A DNA stretch of 34,093 bases from CAKSQL01 sp045649415 (GTDB lineage: Bacteria; Bacillota; Clostridia; UBA1381). The number at the start of each line of letters is the position of its first letter. Position 1 is the stretch's first letter. The notes beneath the pieces were generated by a model that saw nothing but the letters and a program-made list of their open reading frames with translations, searched no databases and had not been told where the DNA came from. The translations under genes were made by a program, and so were the position numbers. The DNA is taken from assembly GCA_045649415.1 (NCBI GenBank), contig JAZRPY010000011.1:1-34093 (forward strand), written 5' to 3'. Shown one piece after another: positions 1-6,759 of the stretch.

Positions 1-786
1 ATAATGTCTGTTTTGGAAAATCCCGATAATTTTGATATTTCGGGAAATATGGCAAAATCCAACGAACTCAGATATATATCAAAAGGCATTATAGAACAGA
101 ACAAAGAAAATGTTGCAATACAACAAAAGCTTGAAGAAAAACTTCAGGAATTGAAAAATACGCAGCTTGATATGTTACAGGCACAAATCAACCCTCATTT
201 TTTGTATAACACTCTTGAAACAATAAACTGGATGGCAGTTGAATTGACAGAGGGGAGGAATAATGTATCCAAGGCGGTTTCTGACCTGGCTAAATTTTTC
301 AGATTTAATGTTAATAATGGTGATTATTTAATAGCAATCAGGGATGAAATAGAAAGAACACGTTATTATATCAATATTTTAAAATTGCGTTATGGGGATA
401 TGTTTGAAGTGGAATGGGATATTGATGAGAAAATTATGTCATATCAGATTGTAAAGATTTGCCTTCAGCCGATAATTGAAAATGCCGTATATCACGGATT
501 AAAACCAAAGGGTGAATGCGGAACTTTAAAAATCACTGGAATTGAAACCGACGACTCTGTGAAATTTATTATTTCAGATAACGGAGTGGGGATTGAAAAA
601 GATAGTTGCGAGGCGTTGAATAAATCCCTTTCATTGGGAGAAACACCGAAGGATGGGCATATAGGATTATATAACGTGAATAGCCGTTTAAAGATAATTT
701 TTGGGAGTGAATGTGAAATTCGAGTGGATTCAACACCGAATATCGGCACTGATGTTTATGTCATAATTCCAAAAACACAGTTATAA
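1..786 (+). CDS. Sensor histidine kinase, YesM/LytS type (5' end outside window)
   Basis: This is the cytoplasmic end of a two-component sensor kinase that would phosphorylate a response regulator. After a coiled-coil-like lead (QKLEEKLQELKN) comes the His_kinase motif INPHFLYNTLE with the phospho-accepting His. The ATPase domain follows, with N box QPIIENAVYHGL, G1 motif DNGVGI and G2-like GHIGLYNVNSRL. The frame is open to the first base, with an Ile codon before the ATG at 4. No ribosome site can be seen, and no sensor, membrane or HAMP segment is present, so the true start almost certainly lies upstream. YesM-type kinases commonly pair with an AraC-type regulator and control sugar uptake, but the partner and ligand are outside the window. 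A strong terminator follows the stop codon. Confidence 0.9.
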   Translation: MMSVLENPDNFDISGNMAKSNELRYISKGIIEQNKENVAIQQKLEEKLQELKNTQLDMLQAQINPHFLYNTLETINWMAVELTEGRNNVSKAVSDLAKFFRFNVNNGDYLIAIRDEIERTRYYINILKLRYGDMFEVEWDIDEKIMSYQIVKICLQPIIENAVYHGLKPKGECGTLKITGIETDDSVKFIISDNGVGIEKDSCEALNKSLSLGETPKDGHIGLYNVNSRLKIIFGSECEIRVDSTPNIGTDVYVIIPKTQL

Positions 787-794
787 ATGATCAT

Positions 795-826
795 AAAAAG
801 AACTGTAAATTTTACAGTTCTTTTTT
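795..826 (+). terminator. Rho-independent terminator after the sensor kinase
   Basis: A near-perfect inverted repeat (AAGAACTGTAAA against TTTACAGTTCTT) runs into a run of six T, starting nine bases after the kinase stop codon. Confidence 0.85.
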
Positions 827-845
827 GTGGTCCGGATTTTAATAC

Positions 846-878
846 AAAAAAACCTTAAAGCAAAGCTTTAAGGTTTTT
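846..878 (-). terminator. Terminator of the tRNA-Leu gene
   Basis: The inverted repeat AACCTTAAAGC / GCTTTAAGGTT with a 3-base loop lies directly after the tRNA 3' end on the minus strand and is followed there by a run of T. The flanking A and T runs would let it also stop plus-strand transcription. Confidence 0.8.
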
Positions 879-965
879 GGTGCTCAAGGCCGGGGTCGAA
901 CCGGCACGGGAAAAAATCCCACAGGATTTTAAGTCCTGGGCGTCTGCCAATTCCGCCACTTGAGC
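878..965 (-). tRNA. tRNA-Leu, anticodon TAA, CCA encoded
   Basis: Read on the minus strand, the acceptor stem GCTCAAG pairs with CTTGAGC, followed by discriminator A and an encoded CCA. The anticodon arm is CAGGA-CTTAAAA-TCCTG, giving anticodon TAA (reads UUA). A long variable arm (TGTGGGA through TCCCGTG) marks a class II tRNA, and the T arm is GCCGG-TTCGACC-CCGGC. Total length is 88 bases including CCA, normal for tRNA-Leu. It has its own promoter and terminator. The encoded CCA implies that the CCA enzyme at 9715 acts here in repair rather than initial synthesis. Confidence 0.95.
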
Positions 966-986
966 ATTGCTTTAACAACGAAATAT

Positions 987-1015
987 ATTCTACCATAAAA
1001 AAAGGGAGTTGTCAA
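987..1015 (-). promoter_or_regulatory. Sigma-A promoter of tRNA-Leu
   Basis: On the minus strand, a consensus -35 TTGACA (1010-1015) is 17 bases from -10 TAGAAT (987-992), with a TGG extended -10 just before it. It lies about 21 bases upstream of the mature tRNA 5' end. Confidence 0.8.
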
Positions 1016-1131
1016 GGGTTTTCTTATAAAAAATTATAGTAAATATTTTTAATTATATAGATGAATTATGTGAGATTATTATAGATATATTATAGATCTT
1101 AAATCTTTTTTAAAAATTTTGGTAATTAGTC

Positions 1132-1159
1132 TTGTAATTTCAAAAATTTATGTTATAAT
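1132..1159 (+). promoter_or_regulatory. Sigma-A promoter of secG
   Basis: TTGTAA (1132-1137) is 16 bases from TATAAT (1154-1159), with TGT just before the -10 (extended -10). The predicted start near 1166 leaves a leader of about 70 bases. That leader begins with a short inverted repeat, GTGTAT (1169-1174) against ATACAC (1189-1194). Confidence 0.65.
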
Positions 1160-1236
1160 ATTAGAAGGGTGTATTGCGTTTAACCGTCATACACAATATT
1201 TAATTAAGTAAACTGTATGATAAGGAGGGTTACGCT

Positions 1237-1476
1237 ATGAATATGTTTTTTACAATTTTGCATATAATTGCATGTGTATTATTGATTGTTATTGTGCTTT
1301 TGCAAGAAGGAAAAGACCCAGGAATGAAGGGTATTTCAGGCTCAAGTCCTGATGCAGGTGATTCATTCTTTGGAAGGAATACAGGCAGAACTAAGGCTGC
1401 GATTTTTTCAAAGCTTACAGTATTCCTTGCAATTTTGTTCTTGATAACAACCTTGGTTTTAGTTTTAAACCAATAA
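1237..1476 (+). CDS. secG: Preprotein translocase subunit SecG
   Basis: SecG is the small helper subunit of the SecYEG channel in the plasma membrane; it assists SecA-driven export. The 79-residue protein is of usual length. It has two hydrophobic segments (about 4-22 and 57-76) flanking the family's Gly/Ser-rich loop. The loop begins LLQEGKDPG and continues with ISGSSPDAGDSFFGRN, which matches the conserved SecG core. An AAGGAGGGT ribosome site precedes the ATG. It is a single-gene unit with its own promoter and terminator. The rnr-smpB genes that often follow secG in Firmicutes are not here; instead a convergent gene follows. Confidence 0.93.
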   Translation: MNMFFTILHIIACVLLIVIVLLQEGKDPGMKGISGSSPDAGDSFFGRNTGRTKAAIFSKLTVFLAILFLITTLVLVLNQ

Positions 1477-1491
1477 TTTAAAAGGTATTTT

Positions 1492-1523
1492 AAAAGGGCA
1501 GTTCATATATGAACTGCCTTTTT
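1492..1523 (+). terminator. Terminator between convergent secG and DUF1015 gene
   Basis: A perfect inverted repeat (GGCAGTTCATA / TATGAACTGCC) is flanked by A and T runs. It ends secG on the plus strand with TTTTT. It abuts the stop codon of the convergent minus-strand gene and may end that transcript too, with a weaker T run. Confidence 0.85.
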
Positions 1524-1524
1524 G

Positions 1525-2787
1525 CTATTTAATTTTTTTGCCCTCTAAGTAATATCTTTTTTCGCAAGCCTCTCCAATTGAGAAGGTTTTTCTTGGTAGT
1601 GAACCATCTAATATAACCGTTTTAAAAAGCTCGTTTTTTTTCATAACAGGTAGCAAAAATCCCACATTATTGTGGTTATTGCTTAAGTCCAAAACCACAT
1701 CTTCACCATGAATATAATCAACGGATGCATCAGGATGATTTAAAAGATATGAATCAATAAAGCCTTGTAGAGAGCCCACCTCAAGATTATTTTTATCATC
1801 CTTGATATATACTTCTTCCATACTATTTTTGTGGGTTATTATTATTTTTTTAGCACCCACATCATCAGGAGAAACAAGCTCGAATACTGACTTGAATTCC
1901 ATTGTTATATCATCATAATCCACATTGAAAACAACTCTGTGAATAGGTTCAAATTCTAAGGAATCGTCGTGAAGATTAACAAGCTCCACAAGGGCATATC
2001 TTGCAGGATGGCTTTTTATTTCGTCCTCATTCAAGGTCTTTTTTATATTCTCCCAACAGGTTTTAGCAGTTGCAAGGGAGTGGTTTCCGTCACCGACTGC
2101 AAAGGTCAGAAGTGGTGCATCAATACCATATCGATTTATAAAGCTATCTTTTAAAGATAGGATTTCGATATTCTCAATCACTCTGTCACAAAGCTCGGGG
2201 GAGATTATATAGCCTTCTATTTTTCCACCATTCATCATAAGAGAAAAATCATAAATCTTTTCTAAGGATGATAAAATATTATCAATTGGCTCTATTATTT
2301 TTTTCTCCTCATCATCAATCAGTATCATAATGTGAGGAAACTCCAATGGAGCGTTTTCTCTTATTTTAACTCGGGGAGGAATTCTTTCAAGAACAGTTCC
2401 TTCTGTTGCTCTGACATTACTTTTTGAGCCTTTTTCAAAGGAGTAGTCCTCCAAATCAATTGCACCGATCAAACCTTTTCTTATTTTACCTGTGGCAAGG
2501 GTACGCTTGGTATAAATAAGGGTATTTTTGTATTCTTTGAAGATATCAGAAGCTATATAGCTATTCATATTCTCATTTATTTTTTTAATCCTGTCATTAC
2601 CCTCCTCTAAGTATATTTCAGGGAAGGTTAAGTGAAGAGTGGATTTTTCTGTGTCAACAATTTTTTCTACCTCATTCCAGTAATCAGGCTGAGAGGTGAA
2701 TTGGTCACAGGCAACAACACTCCACTTTGTCATATCAACATTATTTTTTGGAATTAAAATATCTGCTTTTTTAAAGGAACTACTCAA
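1525..2787 (-). CDS. DUF1015 family protein, function unproven
   Basis: This is a soluble 420-residue protein with the marks of the DUF1015 (COG4198) family: an early VACDQFTSQPDYW segment, the VRATEGTVLERIPPR stretch near residue 125, and VGDGNHSLATA around residue 231. These are probably active-site or nucleotide-binding residues, but no reaction is established that I can cite. From memory, relatives sit beside serine-synthesis genes (serA, serC) in some Clostridia; no such genes are here. The start is TTG at 2787, preceded by a weak AAAGAG; the nearby ATG at 2804 is out of frame and soon stops. It lies 68 bases after cpsD, beyond a terminator, and I see no clear promoter of its own. Confidence 0.85.
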   Translation of the reverse strand: MSSSFKKADILIPKNNVDMTKWSVVACDQFTSQPDYWNEVEKIVDTEKSTLHLTFPEIYLEEGNDRIKKINENMNSYIASDIFKEYKNTLIYTKRTLATGKIRKGLIGAIDLEDYSFEKGSKSNVRATEGTVLERIPPRVKIRENAPLEFPHIMILIDDEEKKIIEPIDNILSSLEKIYDFSLMMNGGKIEGYIISPELCDRVIENIEILSLKDSFINRYGIDAPLLTFAVGDGNHSLATAKTCWENIKKTLNEDEIKSHPARYALVELVNLHDDSLEFEPIHRVVFNVDYDDITMEFKSVFELVSPDDVGAKKIIITHKNSMEEVYIKDDKNNLEVGSLQGFIDSYLLNHPDASVDYIHGEDVVLDLSNNHNNVGFLLPVMKKNELFKTVILDGSLPRKTFSIGEACEKRYYLEGKKIK

Positions 2788-2813
2788 AATATCACTCTTT
2801 TCATTTTATTTTA

Positions 2814-2848
2814 TAAAAATAGACAAAATCCTTGGATTTTGTCTATTT
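2814..2848 (-). terminator. Terminator of the cpsC-cpsD operon
   Basis: The inverted repeat AGACAAAATCC / GGATTTTGTCT has a 2-base centre, and on the minus strand it continues into a T-rich run. It lies just past the tyrosine kinase stop codon. Confidence 0.8.
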
Positions 2849-2855
2849 AATCTTA

Positions 2856-3833
2856 TTATTTTCTCAACAATCTTTTTAAGAAGGATTTCTTTTTGCCGAT
2901 ATACTCTTGAGCCTGAACATTTTCTGCTTGATTTTCCTCATCCTGTTCAGAGTGGCTCACATATTCAGAGTGTGGCTTTTCTGTATGCTTGTAGTAGCCA
3001 TATTTTTTTCTGCCATACCTATATGCATATCTGTTAGAATATCCATACTTATAGTTGTATGAGTCATCACTATATCCATAGTCATAATCAAAGGAGTATG
3101 AGCTGTAACCACGATTATAATATCTGCCATAGCCGTAATGGGCAGCTGAAATATCATTCAAGATATAACCAAGGATTTTTGCATCTGCAAATAATAGATT
3201 CGCACGAGCTTTTGCTAAGGATTCGTGGATAGTATAGTTCTGACGAACTACCATTATAACGCCATTTACAAACTTGGTCATAACTGCTGCTTCAGTTACA
3301 ACAGTGATAGGTGGTGTATCTATGAAGATATAGTCATACATTTCGGATAGCTTGTCTAACAGATTTCCCATTGCCTCAGAGGACAAAAGCTCTGTGGGGT
3401 TGGGAGGAATCTGACCTGATGTGATACAATCAATGCCATATTCATCAATGTGATGAATTGCAGATTCGAAATCTATCATATCACAAAGGATATCGGAAAG
3501 ACCATCTTTTCTTTCAAGCTTAAAGTGACGATACATTCTTGGTTTTCTCAAGTCTGCATCAATAATAAGTACTTTTGCATCTGTTTGAGCAAAGGCAATT
3601 GCAAGGTTAATTGCTGTTGTAGTTTTTCCTTCACCTGGATTAGCGCTTGTTACAATAATTTTTTTACAACCCTTTGATGCGCCTAAAACAAATAAAATAT
3701 TTGTTCTTGCTGCTTTGTATGCCTCAGTAACTGTGAACGAGGTTTTTTCATTCAACAGGGTAGATGAACGGCGTTGAATGGATTCATCTTTACGATTTTT
3801 CGGTTGAGTAGAAGGTATTTCGTTATTAGTCAT
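2856..3833 (-). CDS. CpsD/CapB-type tyrosine kinase with a tyrosine-rich tail
   Basis: This bacterial tyrosine (BY) kinase normally controls polysaccharide chain length together with a CpsC-type membrane partner. Visible motifs are Walker A ANPGEGKTT (64-72), Walker A' VLIIDADLRKP (88-98) and Walker B IFIDTPP near 169-175. Family members end in a short tyrosine cluster that is autophosphorylated. Here the tail is unusually large: 20 tyrosines in residues 233-291, mostly in YGY, YNY and YRY patterns, followed by an acidic stretch and a basic C-terminus (KKKSFLKRLLRK). At 325 residues it is longer than the roughly 230 usual for CpsD, and the tail explains the difference. It has a good ribosome site (AAGGAGG) and lies 21 bases after the cpsC-like gene. 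No glycosyltransferase or CpsB phosphatase gene is adjacent. Confidence 0.93.
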   Translation of the reverse strand: MTNNEIPSTQPKNRKDESIQRRSSTLLNEKTSFTVTEAYKAARTNILFVLGASKGCKKIIVTSANPGEGKTTTAINLAIAFAQTDAKVLIIDADLRKPRMYRHFKLERKDGLSDILCDMIDFESAIHHIDEYGIDCITSGQIPPNPTELLSSEAMGNLLDKLSEMYDYIFIDTPPITVVTEAAVMTKFVNGVIMVVRQNYTIHESLAKARANLLFADAKILGYILNDISAAHYGYGRYYNRGYSSYSFDYDYGYSDDSYNYKYGYSNRYAYRYGRKKYGYYKHTEKPHSEYVSHSEQDEENQAENVQAQEYIGKKKSFLKRLLRK

Positions 3834-3854
3834 TTTTACATTTCCTCCTTACTT

Positions 3855-4535
3855 TTATCTAAATTCATCCAAAGATGGAATTTCGCCCAATAAAGGCTCG
3901 TCGTATCTTGAAACAATTGAATTTGAGTTTTTAATTCTTGTGTCAACAAATTCTAACAGGAATATAATCAAAGCACCTAAAATCAAGCCTATCAAAGCAC
4001 CCACCAAGGTGTTCTGACGAAGATTTGGAGATACTGCAAGAATATTCTTCTTAGCGTCGTCTAATAGCTTCACTGAGCCTGCTTCAACAACTCTCATCAA
4101 TTCATCAGGAGCGCGCATCAGGATGCTGTGTGCAATCAGATATGCATCATCTGCGTTAGAACAGGATACTGCAATTTCCATTACCTCAGTACCATTAACT
4201 GAAGAAATTTTAAGCATTCCTTGAAGCTGAGATACTGAATACTTATCGTCAATATCAGATGCAACGCCCTCTAAGAAGGTTCTTCTTTTCAGGATTTCTG
4301 CATATGTATTAACAAGCTTTTGTGATGCATCAAGAGTTGATGAGCTAACATTCTGAGAAAGCTGCTCTTTTGTTGCATTTACATATAAAGCGCCTCTTGA
4401 TTCAAAGGTGGGGGATATAAATATCTCCGTAAACATAAATGCTATAAAGCCGACAATTACCATTGACACCAGCATAATCCACCAGCGTCGCATAAGCATA
4501 TCGACTAAGTCCATTACTTTTAAATCCTCTTTCAA
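3855..4535 (-). CDS. CpsC/YveK-type chain-length and kinase-activator membrane protein
   Basis: This Wzz-domain membrane protein activates the CpsD-type kinase through its cytoplasmic end. It is 226 residues long, typical of CpsC. A first membrane segment (about 18-35, WWIMLVSMVIVGFIAFMF) follows the usual DLVDMLMRRWW lead. An extracellular Wzz region follows, beginning SPTFESRGALYV. A second membrane segment (about 178-196, GALIGLILGALIIFLLE) leads into VDTRIKN and a short cytoplasmic end. The start is TTG at 4535, backed by AGGAG eight bases upstream; an ATG at codon 8 has poorer spacing. It is the first gene of a two-gene operon with its own promoter. Confidence 0.9.
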   Translation of the reverse strand: MKEDLKVMDLVDMLMRRWWIMLVSMVIVGFIAFMFTEIFISPTFESRGALYVNATKEQLSQNVSSSTLDASQKLVNTYAEILKRRTFLEGVASDIDDKYSVSQLQGMLKISSVNGTEVMEIAVSCSNADDAYLIAHSILMRAPDELMRVVEAGSVKLLDDAKKNILAVSPNLRQNTLVGALIGLILGALIIFLLEFVDTRIKNSNSIVSRYDEPLLGEIPSLDEFR

Positions 4536-4593
4536 TATATCATCTCCTAAATGGTTTTATACTAAATGTGTCGATTAAATTGCGTACTGATAC

Positions 4594-4622
4594 ATTATAT
4601 CACACTAACAGACAAAAAGCAA
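4594..4622 (-). promoter_or_regulatory. Sigma-A promoter of cpsC-cpsD
   Basis: On the minus strand, TTGCTT (4617-4622) is 17 bases from TATAAT (4594-4599), with TGA forming an extended -10. It lies about 60 bases upstream of the TTG start. Confidence 0.75.
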
Positions 4623-4660
4623 ATGTTTTTTTAATAAAAAAGATAATAAAAAAATAAAGT

Positions 4661-4685
4661 AAAATAAACTAAAATAAACTAAAAT
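4661..4685. repeat. Short tandem decamer, two and a half copies
   Basis: Two exact copies of AAAATAAACT plus a partial third overlap the spoVAC stop codon. It is probably a slipped AT-rich spacer; no function is evident. Confidence 0.6.
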
Positions 4686-5113
4686 CTAAACAAATAGATT
4701 AGTATTCCTGCAATAAAGGATGAAAAAATTCCATAAGCAATAACAGGTCCTGCAATGGAGAATAGCTTCACACCAACTCCTAACACAAATCCTTCGGTTT
4801 TTGCCTCAATTGCAGGGGATGACATTGCATTTGCAAAGCCTGTTATGGGAACTAATGTGCCTGCACCTGCAAACTTTGCGCCTTTATGATATAAGTCAAG
4901 ACCTGTTAATAAAACGCTTATAAAAATGAGAGTTATTGAGGTCATTGTGGCTGAGTTTTCCTTTGTCATTCCAAAATATGTGTATAAATTCATTATAATT
5001 TGACCAATTGTACAGATTATGCCACCTGATACGAATGCCCTGACACAATTTTTTGGTGTATCTGAGCTTAGAGTTTTCTTGCTTATCTTTTTTGAATATT
5101 CATTTTTATCCAT
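4679..5113 (-). CDS. spoVAC: Stage V sporulation protein AC
   Basis: SpoVAC is an inner spore-membrane protein of the SpoVA channel that moves dipicolinic acid during sporulation and germination. The 144-residue product has a soluble N-terminus and about four hydrophobic segments. It carries the family signatures FVSGGIICTIGQ (near residue 28) and the stretch from GAGTLVPITGFANAM to EGFVLGVGVKLFSIAGP. The NCVRAF lead and length fit SpoVAC rather than the shorter paralogue SpoVAE. An AAGGAGAA ribosome site precedes the ATG. The gene stands alone: the spoVAD and spoVAE partners, usually adjacent in Clostridia, are absent. I found no convincing sigma-G promoter by eye in the 180 bases upstream. 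Confidence 0.88.
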   Translation of the reverse strand: MDKNEYSKKISKKTLSSDTPKNCVRAFVSGGIICTIGQIIMNLYTYFGMTKENSATMTSITLIFISVLLTGLDLYHKGAKFAGAGTLVPITGFANAMSSPAIEAKTEGFVLGVGVKLFSIAGPVIAYGIFSSFIAGILIYLFRF

Positions 5114-5215
5114 ACTGATTTTCTCCTTCTTTTATAAATTGATACAAGTATTCTTTGTAATTAGTGCTTAAAATATGAACAAATAATAAATTTTATTTAT
5201 AAAACAAGGAATTAC

Positions 5216-5244
5216 TTGCAAAACCGAGAGAAAAGATATATACT
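5216..5244 (+). promoter_or_regulatory. Probable sigma-A promoter of the DUF5685 operon
   Basis: TTGCAA (5216-5221) is 17 bases from TATACT (5239-5244), about 50 bases ahead of the chosen ATG at 5294. Confidence 0.55.
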
Positions 5245-5293
5245 AAGGTAGGTGGAGTGTGTTGATGGGAGTATAATTTATTCGGAGGTTTTT

Positions 5294-6154
5294 ATGTTCG
5301 GATATGTTCGTATATATAAGGACAAGCTGTCCCTTGAGGATTTTGAAAAATTCAGAGCCTATTATTGTGGCTTGTGTAAAGCTTTGGGAAAGTATTCCTC
5401 CTTTGCGAGATTAGGACTCAGCTATGATATGACCTTTTTATTGGTGCTTTTATCGGCAACAGAGAAAGAAGACAAAATTCTAAACACGAGGTGTATGCTT
5501 CACCCATATAAAAAAGAAAAGAAGATTGAGGATAGTGAAATTTTAGACTATGTAGCATCGGTGAGCATAGTTCTTGCATATAGAAAATTAGAGGACGACT
5601 GGAAGGATGATAAAAGCTTAAAAGCTCTTATGGGAATGCTATTCTATAAAAGTGCATTAAAAAAAGCAGGAAAGAAAATTCCAGATCAGGACAGAATAAT
5701 CAGTGAGTGCATAAAGAAATTGTCCCTGTTCGAAAAGGATAGTTCAAAAACTATAGACCTTCTTGCTGATTGCTTTGCTAAGCTTTGCGAGGGGATTTTC
5801 ACACCAACCTATATTGAGGACGAAAATCAAAAAAGGGCATTAGGTTGGCTTGGATACAACATAGGAAGGTGGATATATTTAATTGATGCATTGGACGATT
5901 TGGAGGAGGACATCAGAAAAAAGAAATTCAATCCCTTTAAAAATAGCGTTGATAATGATATATCCAAAATCGAAACCTTTAAAAAGGAAAGGGAAGTAAC
6001 TCTAACATATACATTGTCCAATATCTCAGCAGCATATGATTTAATTAAAATAAAGCAGAATGACAGTATAATAAAAAATATTTTGTATCTGGGTTTACCA
6101 TCAATGCAGAATAGTATTTTAAACAAACAGGAGGGTAAAAATGGACCCATATAA
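5294..6154 (+). CDS. DUF5685 family protein, function unknown
   Basis: This 286-residue soluble, mostly helical protein opens with MFGYVRIYKDKLS and YYCGLCKALG, which I recognise as DUF5685. The ATG at 5294 is chosen because GGAGG lies five bases upstream; an upstream in-frame ATG at 5252 lacks this support. Cysteine and histidine residues form a possible metal or thiol site: C25-x2-C28 and C67-x2-H70. An acidic motif, IDALDDLEED, near residue 205 is followed by KKKFNPF. The role is unknown. It overlaps the DnaJ gene by 14 bases, so the two are translationally linked. By recollection this pairing recurs in gut Clostridia, which would suggest a shared function in protein folding or assembly. 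Confidence 0.8.
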   Translation: MFGYVRIYKDKLSLEDFEKFRAYYCGLCKALGKYSSFARLGLSYDMTFLLVLLSATEKEDKILNTRCMLHPYKKEKKIEDSEILDYVASVSIVLAYRKLEDDWKDDKSLKALMGMLFYKSALKKAGKKIPDQDRIISECIKKLSLFEKDSSKTIDLLADCFAKLCEGIFTPTYIEDENQKRALGWLGYNIGRWIYLIDALDDLEEDIRKKKFNPFKNSVDNDISKIETFKKEREVTLTYTLSNISAAYDLIKIKQNDSIIKNILYLGLPSMQNSILNKQEGKNGPI

Positions 6155-6731
6155 GGTTCTTGGAGTCAATCCGGGAGATGATGAGGAAACAATAAAAAAA
6201 GCATATAGAGCATTAGTTAAAAAATATCATCCCGACAGATATGTGAATACTCCTATGGCTGATATGGCAACGGAAAAGCTGAAGGAAATAAATAAGGCTT
6301 ATGATATGATTACCAATAAAAATGCAACAGGCTATGATAGTAGCAATAGTGGTGGCTATGGTGGGTATGGTGGCTATGGTGGGTATAGACAGAGTTATTC
6401 TGTGAGCTTTGAGAGCGTGAGAATACTCATATCCTTCAGGCGACTTTCTGAGGCTGAAGAAATGTTAAAAAGCCTACCACAAAACGCCGAATGGTACTAT
6501 CTTATGGGACTTATTTATCTTAACAGAGGTTGGTATGATATGGGCAAGGAGTATGTTGGAAAGGCAGTTAATATGGCTCCTGATAATATGGAGTACCAAC
6601 AGACTTTAAATAGCTTTGATGCACAAAACAGGCAGTATAGGGGATTCCAGACAGAGTTTGTTAATTGCTCGCCTGTGTTGAGTTGTTTATGCACAAGTAT
6701 GTTGTGTTCAAGATGTATATGTTGTATTTAA
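6141..6731 (+). CDS. DnaJ-domain protein with TPR-like middle and Cys-rich end
   Basis: An N-terminal J domain (1-65) carries the essential HPD motif (KKYHPDRY, near 28-34), so the protein should stimulate a DnaK-type ATPase. A Gly/Tyr linker (GGY repeated four times, 71-82) follows. Then comes a TPR-like helical region (about 95-155, including WYYLMGLIYLNRGWYDMGKEY). The last 21 residues carry seven cysteines (176, 182, 184, 189, 192, 194, 195), ending CICCI. It is not DnaJ itself, since the zinc-finger and substrate domains are missing. A strong AGGAGGG ribosome site lies inside the preceding DUF5685 gene. The tail may bind metal, form disulfides or be lipidated; nothing in the sequence decides this. 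Confidence 0.85.
   Translation: MDPYKVLGVNPGDDEETIKKAYRALVKKYHPDRYVNTPMADMATEKLKEINKAYDMITNKNATGYDSSNSGGYGGYGGYGGYRQSYSVSFESVRILISFRRLSEAEEMLKSLPQNAEWYYLMGLIYLNRGWYDMGKEYVGKAVNMAPDNMEYQQTLNSFDAQNRQYRGFQTEFVNCSPVLSCLCTSMLCSRCICCI
6351..6386 (+). repeat. Tandem 18-bp repeat encoding the GGY linker
   Basis: There are two exact copies of an 18-base unit, each made of two 9-mers (GGTGGCTAT, GGTGGGTAT), in frame within the DnaJ-domain gene. Confidence 0.9.
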
Positions 6732-6759
6732 TTCAAGAGAAAAAGAGGGTTTATAAATT

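Noticed and set aside
2696..3037. Plus-strand frame across the DUF1015-cpsD junction
   Set aside because: Its composition is low-complexity antisense of the tyrosine-rich tail, and it crosses a terminator; no sign of a real gene.
4536..4678. CRISPR-like or functional repeat array
   Set aside because: Only 2.5 copies of a simple AT decamer; no spacer structure.
5114..5293. Sigma-G promoter for spoVAC
   Set aside because: The best -10-like string on the minus strand (CATATTT) misses a key base and has no fitting -35; not called.
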